From Lunularia cruciata (Eukaryota; Streptophyta; Marchantiopsida; Lunulariales; Lunulariaceae): DNA of 64,000 bases. Below the pieces are notes generated by a model. That model was not told where the DNA came from and did no database searches. It saw only the letters and a program-made list of their open reading frames with translations. Below, piece by piece: positions 57,558 through 64,000 of the stretch (within the stretch, counting starts at the first letter, position 1; each line of letters begins with the position of its first letter). The stretch lies in the NCBI GenBank assembly GCA_948567375.1, contig OX419759.1, forward strand, positions 6,478,744 through 6,542,743. The letters are read 5' to 3'. Both the position numbers and the translations under genes were made by a program.

Positions 57558-58302
57558 TGTAATACCAAGAGCTAGCCATATGATCTAGATGTGAAATTTG
57601 GTTTGGTAACATCTAGAATGATTTTATACATGATGGTCAAATAGATGAGATAAAACTATCACCAAAAGAGTACTTATACTAATAGAGCAAAAACCAAAAT
57701 AGACTTGAGAACTTTAGAACCAATAGCTAGACATATGATTTAAAGGTGAGAATTGGTTTGGTAACATCTGGAAGGATGTTACACATGATGGGCTAAACAG
57801 ATCAGAAAGAGGTATGACCAAAAGGGGACTTCTACAAATAGAGTAGGAATCAAAATATGCTTGAAATCTTTGAAGGCAATTTCAAAGGCCTAAACGGATG
57901 AATTAGGCCTCAAAAATGTGCAATTCCCTCCCCCCCCCCCCAAATGGAGGAAAGGCTGGCCTTCCCTCTCCACTGGTTTGTCTTGTTGAGAGCTTTCCAA
58001 TGGTACCTTACTCACGTGATTTTGAGACTCCTACAAGAAGATTCCCTAAAAGATTCCCTTTGGTCAAAGCTTGTTTGACTAACCAAATAGGACCTAGACC
58101 AACATGTCACCCATCCAAGTAAGTAATACAAGGGTGTAGCTTGTTGATAGGTCACGTATCTGTGTGCCTAATCCTATGGTGGAGCTTCCTTGGAGGAGAT
58201 CCTCTTTGTCTATATAATAAAGAGAAGGTGCTACTTTGGGGCACCGAATGTTGAGTGTGTAATTTGTATTTTTCTCTCTTCTCTTGTCCTTGGAGTATTA
58301 CA
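57558..58302 (+). repeat. Solo gypsy LTR, plus orientation (745 bp)
   Basis: A chromovirus-type LTR (tgtaataccaagag to ggagtattaca) opposite in orientation to its surroundings. The flanks are gagga and tagga, an imperfect target duplication. It interrupts the older gypsy leader, which resumes at 58303. Confidence 0.9.
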
Positions 58303-58692
58303 TAGGATTTGGTACATTCAAATTTATTACATCATAATAGAATGTAGATTTTCAAATCTCACTCTTTATTATATATCACCATAGGTAGAATCAATGGTTT
58401 GTTGAATTCATCACTATGTCCATGAACTTTACTCCAAAATGATAAATGAGATATACTCTCACTTGCTCACCCTAGATGTTCATAATCTTAATGTGAAATG
58501 GATTCAAGAATGGAAAGTAGGGTGCAAGAAACTGTCTTCCAAGAGTCTCCATCCCATCTTCTCTTCTCTCTTCTCCCTAGTCTATCAATTGCACTACCTT
58601 TTCTCCCCCCAAAATTACTCAATCTTAGTAGCCCGTGTTCTTCTAAGAGGGGTGATCCACTCTCTTGGATTAAAACACTTGCTCTGATACCA
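58303..58692 (-). mobile_element. Older gypsy copy, leader part with primer site
   Basis: Continues the older gypsy element up to its primer-binding site at 58681-58692 (TGGTATCAGAGC on the minus strand). It is collinear with 56403-56789 of the intact copy but degenerate; leader ORF a is no longer open. Confidence 0.85.
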
Positions 58693-58693
58693 T

Positions 58694-59322
58694 TGTAAAA
58701 CTCTAAGGCTCGGAGAGTGTGGATCAATTTGTAAGAGAGGATATGAGAACCTCCAAGAGAAACACAAGAGAGAAACCACAAAGCTTCACATTCAATACTT
58801 TGATGCCCCAAAGAAGCACCTTGTCTTTATTATATAAATAGAGGATCCATTCAAAGGAAGCTCCACCCTTGGATAAGATACATGGATTGGTGATATGTCA
58901 ACAAGCTCCATCCTTAGATTGTTTGCATGGATGGGTGGCATGTTAGTCCTTGTCCTATTTGGTTGGTCAGAACTATTTAATTGGAGGGAATATTTAAAGA
59001 ATATTCTTGTAAAAAGCTCAAAATTACATGGATGAGTGATCATTAGAAAGCTCTCAATGAGACAAACTATAGGGGAGAAAAGGTTAGCCTTTTCTTTTTT
59101 TAAGGATAAAATCAATCCATTTTTTAAGCCTAAGTAATCCATTTAGGCCTTCAGAATGGCTCTAAAGTTTTCAAGGTGTTTTTGGCTCCTACCCTATTAG
59201 TAAAAGTACTCTTTTGGTGATAATTCCATGTGATCTACCTAGTCAATCATATAGAACATCCTTCTAGATGTTACCAAGCCAATTTCTACCTCCAGATAAT
59301 ATGTCTAGCTACTTGTATCACA
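58694..59322 (-). repeat. 5' LTR of the older gypsy copy (629 bp)
   Basis: Bounded by tgtaaaact and cttgtatcaca on the plus strand and placed one base from its primer site. It is shorter than the younger LTRs because it lacks their internal 170-180 bp duplication. Its 3' partner is not in place, so no target duplication can be checked. Confidence 0.85.
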
Positions 59323-59960
59323 CTTATGAGAGCACTCTCCATGCTCACTCACCCCATTGTAGTGCTCCCATGGAAGTTGAGCTCCCTACTCTACCTAGAG
59401 AGACTCATATGTATACACCTCTAGAGGAGCATCTAGTTGAGAGAGAAGAGAAAATTTGTCTTCAAGAGCATAAACTAGCAGAGTATGAGTTTAGGATGAG
59501 CACTTAGGAGAGTAGACTAGGAGAGACGGAGAAGCATATGAGGTTGGATGAGTATATTCTTATAGAAAGAGAGACAATACTAGTCGAGCAAGAGATGTAC
59601 CTATCTACTAAGGAGCGTACTATTCATGGGAGGTTAGCACACTTAGTTAGTGTAGTTAGAGAGAAGGAGAACAAAGAGAGAGCACACAAGCATAGAGTTG
59701 TCATGTTGGACCGCCTTATTGGTGATAGAGTTGAGAGGATTGATGAATTGGATAGACTTATGAGAAAGAGGGAATTGATGGCCAAGAGGTTTAGACTTTA
59801 GGAGATGTTTTATATGAGAGAGTTTTTTATTACTATGGAGCTATTAGAGAGTGCCCAAAGGATGCTACATGAGGTGAGGGATTTTCTAGATTCTCTTAGG
59901 CTTGCACATGAGGATGCTTGTAGGGAGTCAATAGAGTGGCTAGAGGCAAAGCAACTTTGA
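59322..59960 (+). pseudogene. Decayed coiled-coil ORF at the gypsy insertion edge
   Basis: A single frame of 213 codons starts exactly at the LTR border and contains only two internal stops, both TAG (near 59505 and 59799). It encodes a highly charged Glu/Arg/Lys-rich protein with heptad-like spacing (EEHLVEREEKICLQEHKL, ELDRLMRKRELMAKR), so a long coiled coil is likely. Both TAGs are plausible CAG (Gln) to TAG changes. The older gypsy element appears to have inserted into this ORF, cutting off its 5' part. I do not recognise the family. Confidence 0.55.
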
Positions 59961-60136
59961 TTTTGTTGGTAGTTTCCTCACATTGATTTGAATACTCAAA
60001 CAGAGCATATACATGATGCCATGGCAGCATGGCACTTTCCTCACACTAATGTGTGTACTCAAACCACATGTACATGATGGGATTGGGAGACACATTTGTG
60101 CAAATCAAACTTTGTTGAAAATTGTAGTTGGGCTAA

Positions 60137-60847
60137 GAAAGGAGCCTTAATCATGTATTGGGGAGGACATTATGCCATAGAGACTCTTGCATTGGTGATG
60201 ATCTTGCCACCCCTTTGTGCTTTAGAAGTACATATCATGAAGCTTGGTGGCTTCTAGAGAGGAAGCAACTTTTGCATGATGAGATATTGAGGGCCACAAA
60301 GCTTAGATAGAGGATGAGCATGTCTAGTGTATTTATCCCATGTGTAGTTTCCTATACCAATTTGAGGAAGAGGAATCTAGTATTGGATGTCCAATGTTTG
60401 GTTGACTTTAGAGATCCTACTAGTCTTATGTTACCTCCATTCTTGGAGTGGTGTGTAGAGACTAGTATGAGGAGATGGTGCTATTATAAGGCAAGTAGTA
60501 CTTTGGAGTATATCCCACATCTCTGACTCAAGGAGTTCATGGAGTATTGTATCACATATTTTGAGGTGATCCTTTGGACTAGCGGTCCAAAGAAGGAAGT
60601 GGAGGTCCTATTGCAATCTTTGTGGTATCAAGGTTTGATCCTAGAAGGAGTACATATAGATTCATGGCTCATGGCTTGCCTTTTAGACAAGGATGGATAT
60701 ATTTATGAGTGTAGAGAGTTCATGGTTAGGCCTTATAGTACATTTACATTTTTAGGATTGTCTTTTAAAGATATTCTTATTGTAGATAATGATGCTCTTT
60801 CTTATAGTAGAAACCACCCTCATGGATCTATACATCCTCCTTTTTGA
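60137..60847 (+). pseudogene. FCP1/SCP-like HAD phosphatase ORF, decayed
   Basis: One frame of about 236 codons with two stops (TAG at 60308, TGA at 60524). It carries the layout of the FCP1/CTD-phosphatase HAD domain: KRNLVLDVQCLVDF (motif I, normally DxDxT or the plant DVNGLL form), LKEFMEYCITYFEVILWTSG (motif II, the -WTS- block), and FLGLSFKDILIVDND (motif III, normally KDL..LGR.L..-IVDDSP). Motif I lacks the second Asp, so catalysis would be lost or was already absent. The stops fit CAG to TAG and CGA to TGA. It follows the coiled-coil ORF by 176 bp in another frame, and the two may be parts of one gene. Confidence 0.55.
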
Positions 60848-61299
60848 TATACCTAGTGCTTCATGCACCTCTTTAGTATATAGACTTATAGCTCCTCTAG
60901 ATAGATTTAGAATCTCTACACATGCTTCTATTAGGTTTCTAGAGGAAGAGTAGCCTATAGAATCCCTATGTAGTGCTTATTGAGCTTGCAAGTGCAAGCT
61001 ACACATTTTTTTAAGTCTATTTGATCATGAGAGCGTTGCACTCTAAAAGAAGGTACCAAATGACTCATGTGCACATAGGCAAAATCACCAAGAAGAAATT
61101 GATGTGGACTAAAGGACTCATTTGCTCCTCTTGTATTTCAAATTGCTTCATAGGGTTGACCTTTTTAGACAAGTCATGTCATGGCAAGAGCCAAGCATTC
61201 ATGCATATTTGATCCAAATGCAGATGTGACATAAAATACTAAACTCCTTAACTTGTGAAGGAACTAATTATGAAGCATGCAAGGATTCTAGCGATCTAA
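60848..61299. other. Short gene-less stretch
   Basis: I see no gene here. The sequence is AT-rich and the short frames on both strands lack recognisable motifs. Confidence 0.5.
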
Positions 61300-61830
61300 T
61301 GTTGATATAATCTAATACCAACACCAATGACAAGATAGGCACTAAAATTTACCACACCAAATGGATCCTTATCACTAGAGAAGTATATTATTCTTCTTAT
61401 TTTGCTGCAGATTACTTGTCCATTGATGGAGTAAGATACTTTCCTACTAAAATAAGCTTCACCATCAATTTTTGGTCATTGAGACAATGGGAGAAGGGTT
61501 CCCTCAAGGGAATCCTTTTGCTCCAAATACTTGTGAGATCCTTTCTCTTTCCTCTATATTAGGCCACATAACCTCTTTTGCTAGATTTGTTATCATAGCA
61601 ATGATTAATCTATCATTGAATCATGTAATGGACCCAACACTAATATCCCATAAGTTAATGCCTCTAGCTATACATGCTCCATTCTCACTATGACCAAATC
61701 TATCAAGGCAACAGCAGGCTAGATCCATATGAAGGTTTGCTTCCTTCTCCGGTTTTCTCCTTGAACACCTCATTATCTTTAACTAGAGCAAGCAATGTAT
61801 AAAATGAATTTACATCCATCCTCATAACTA
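61300..61830 (-). pseudogene. PIF/Harbinger-like transposase fragment
   Basis: On the minus strand, across two or three frames, I read MDVNSFYTLLALVKDNEVF, then RFGHSENGACIARG, MWPNIEERERISQVFGAKGFP, and DGEAYFSRKVSYSINGQVIC. This follows the HARBI1/DDE_Tnp_4 layout (helical start, -W-P---ER--I---F----GFPG-IG-IDGT, then Y--RKG-YSIN-Q-VCD). The IDGT and second Asp motifs are lost in frame-shifted sequence. It has no intact frame, and no terminal inverted repeats were identified. Confidence 0.5.
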
Positions 61831-63140
61831 GATTAACTAGATCTAGATTTTGGACAAGCATGGCAAAAAATTTGCTAGGGTAATCTGCAATGGTTCAATC
61901 CACCAAATAGCAAGGGGTATGGGCAAAGTCCTACCATCTTAACAATATAGAAAATTTTTCAATGCACAATTTTCATCTTTGTTCATATCACCAAAATCTC
62001 TAAATTCATCCTCAATGTCAATGTGAAACTCAACCTCATCTTGCCACATTGACAAATGGGCCTCCATCACCTTTTTTATCTCATTTATCACCTTTTGCCT
62101 TGTGCTCACACATGGCATGTTGAGTAAAATGGCCTCTATAACACCACCCTCTAAAAAACACTATATGTACTCCACAACAAAAGCTCAAGAAATCCCTTAC
62201 CACCATGTACTCTTATATAGATTCTTGAATCCTCTAACATGTACTCTTATTATGTATATTTTTTGCTCTTGTAGCATGTACTCTTATGTAGATTATTAGC
62301 TCCTTTGCAAAGTGTAAATTCTCTATACATTTTTCTTCTTCTTTGTTCATCTATATTTGTGCATTGGCAATATCCGTAAAGATCAAAGATCCACCTTATC
62401 TACTACTAAAGAGTGTTTTCTTGGTCATATGTACACTCCTATGTGACTTTTACTTCTCAATACTACTAGATCTATATTTAGTGTTTGACTTTTACTAACA
62501 TGAGACTATAGAGAATCCATTGATTTTTCCCTCTCTACCCTAATACAAATTGATTTTCCTTCTACACCCCTTTGCTAATGACAAAATCCATATACAAACA
62601 ACACAATAGAGCTCATTATTTTCTTTCTAGATTGTTTCTAATTTCTAGTCCTTCTCAAAATTGTTTCTAATTTATAATTTCTCAATGTCAAATAATTTTT
62701 AAGGACAAAAACATTTGTTTTGTTTTGACCTCTGATTTTTCTTGACCTCTATTCTTTCCTTTGAGCTCTACTTTTCCTTTTTTTCCTCTTACCTCAACCT
62801 CTACTCTAGTGTGACTCCTACTAACCCACATGAACTCTTATTTCTATTTTTTCTTCAACCTCCCTTTGAGCCTCTCTCCACTAACCTACATGAACTTTTG
62901 TTCCTATCAAACCCATATGAACATTTATTCCTATTGAACATGGACTCCAACAAGGCTAGACTCTCTCTCTAAGTACATGGAACGAGGAGGAAATCTGTAT
63001 GGATTACAAGTAAAAATTAAACTCAAACTAGAACCATTAAATTTGGAGAGTATTACCTGATTTTCAAACTTGTGTCTCTCTACATTGCCTCATTATCTTT
63101 TCTCTCTCAACCTCATGATATTGGATCTACTTTATAGCAA

Positions 63141-63425
63141 CACTCTCTTCAAGCCTCACTTCAAGCTTGGAGTTGTAAGAGGCAATGTGCTTGAGGGAGG
63201 AGGATCTTGTCTCTAACTCATGCAATACTCTCTTCCAAGCTTGGAGTTGTATGAGGCAAAGTTCCTCCCGATCTCTACCTCACTAAACCCTAAACCCTAA
63301 ACTCTCTTCCAAGCTTTAGATTTGCACAAGCTAATGTGTTTCACTCTATATTTGCTTCCAATTTGGAATTGCAGAAGGCAATGTGCAATGTGCCTCATGA
63401 TCTCTTCCTCATGCAACACTCTCTT
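63141..63425. repeat. Diverged array of about four 70-90 bp units
   Basis: Units share acactctctt, caagcttggagttgta and gaggcaa(tgtgc). They begin near 63141, 63220, 63300 and 63370 with unequal lengths. No coding content. Confidence 0.65.
63283..63302. repeat. Short telomere-like run (CCCTAAA)
   Basis: ctaaaccctaaaccctaaac is between two and three units of the plant telomere repeat. It is too short to imply a chromosome end or a fusion point. Confidence 0.85.
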
Positions 63426-64000
63426 CCACCTTGGACCAGAGACTCATCATCTTTCTCATTTCATTTGGTTTAGTTTAGTTGAGAGTTTCCTCTTGTAATT
63501 GGATCTTTTTACCACCTCCTTTCTGAATCTGCAGATCCCATCCAATCCATCTCATCTAGTACATCTTATCTTTGTACTTGCTACTCATCTCTAATGTGCA
63601 CATTCTACTCCAATTTGATCTCTTCACATCACTAGCTCTTTCTTTTGTTCCTCACAAGCTACCCTCAGATACATGAGACAAGGAGATTTCCCACTCCAAA
63701 TTATTTCATGTACCAACATTCATTTCTCTAATTGGAATCCTCTTGAAGCTACTAGGTCTCTTTGTTCTCTTGAAAAAACTAGCCTCTATCCACCCGAGTT
63801 CTCTCGTTTTAACTCAAAATAGTAAAATGTGAATTGGAAAACATTTTACTCACTAATGTTCTAGAACTATATTCTATATATTTCTAAGTTTGGTCTATCT
63901 TTCATTGGACATTTATTATTTTACTTTCATGATCTATTAACAAATAAGACCAAAAAATTAGTTTATTCTTGGGAATTGGTCGATATGAAATTTGAAAAAT

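Larger units (their letters stand above)
61831..64000. other. AT-rich, repeat-rich end of the window
   Basis: No gene is recognised. The first 250 bp may be the N-terminal remnant of the Harbinger-like transposase (minus-strand EAHLSMWQDEVEFHIDIEDEF near 62010-62075). Short repeats of catgtactcttat occur at 62200-62290, a diverged array at 63141-63425, and a short telomere-like run at 63283-63302. Confidence 0.5.

Noticed and set aside
57553-58307. A clean target duplication for the solo LTR at 57558-58302
   Set aside because: The flanks gagga and tagga differ at one base, so it is only suggestive.
63283-63302. Telomere or fusion point
   Set aside because: Fewer than three CCCTAAA units in ordinary AT-rich DNA.
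1-64000. tRNA, rRNA or other structured RNA genes
   Set aside because: I looked for B-box-like GGTTCRANNCC with a matching acceptor stem and for rRNA words and found none I could support; tRNAscan-SE and Infernal would be decisive.

Overview
The window looks like nuclear DNA of a non-seed land plant (bryophyte or lycophyte grade). I infer this from spliceosomal introns, plant-type GT17 and 5-oxoprolinase genes, chromodomain Ty3/gypsy and Ty1/copia elements, and LINE-like reverse transcriptase remains. Nothing in the sequence fixes the species.

Layout. (1) 1-8.6 kb: an intact two-exon GT17 glycosyltransferase gene on the plus strand (1934-3905), then gene-poor DNA with degenerate tandem repeats and short perfect hairpins. 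(2) 8.6-13.7 kb: a decayed LINE-like reverse transcriptase with a duplicated C-terminal domain (plus) and an old copia fragment (minus). (3) 13.7-20.5 kb: mostly empty, apart from a 509-codon single-exon SET-domain gene on the minus strand (17425-18954) with a long CT/GA microsatellite upstream. (4) 20.5-45.8 kb: one gene, a 5-oxoprolinase (OXP1) on the minus strand. I resolved it into 36 exons that join in frame to 1277 codons. Two 5.6-kb Ty1/copia elements sit antisense inside its introns 14 and 35, and each element carries a nested solo LTR of its own family. (5) 48-59.3 kb: a nested gypsy pile. A nearly complete chromovirus (50841-57528, minus, TSD atttc) and a solo LTR are inserted in an older gypsy copy. 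(6) 59.3-64 kb: decayed remains of a coiled-coil ORF, an FCP1/HAD-like phosphatase ORF and a PIF/Harbinger-like transposase, then repeat-rich DNA.

Three genes look functional: GT17 (Golgi N-glycan transfer), a SET lysine methyltransferase candidate, and OXP1 (cytosolic 5-oxoproline to glutamate, glutathione turnover). They share no evident pathway. Everything else is transposon-derived. Most premature stops in the transposon reading frames are explained by C-to-T changes, as expected of silenced, methylated DNA.

The most interesting observations concern the copia family. Its gag frame appears to begin inside the LTR: the distance from a conserved ATG to the LTR end keeps the same reading frame in five of six copies. 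The frame then runs through a primer-binding site that matches the anticodon stem-loop of initiator tRNA-Met rather than its 3' end. Also notable are paired leader ORFs ahead of gag in the chromovirus, the 36-exon OXP1, and five perfect short-loop inverted repeats.
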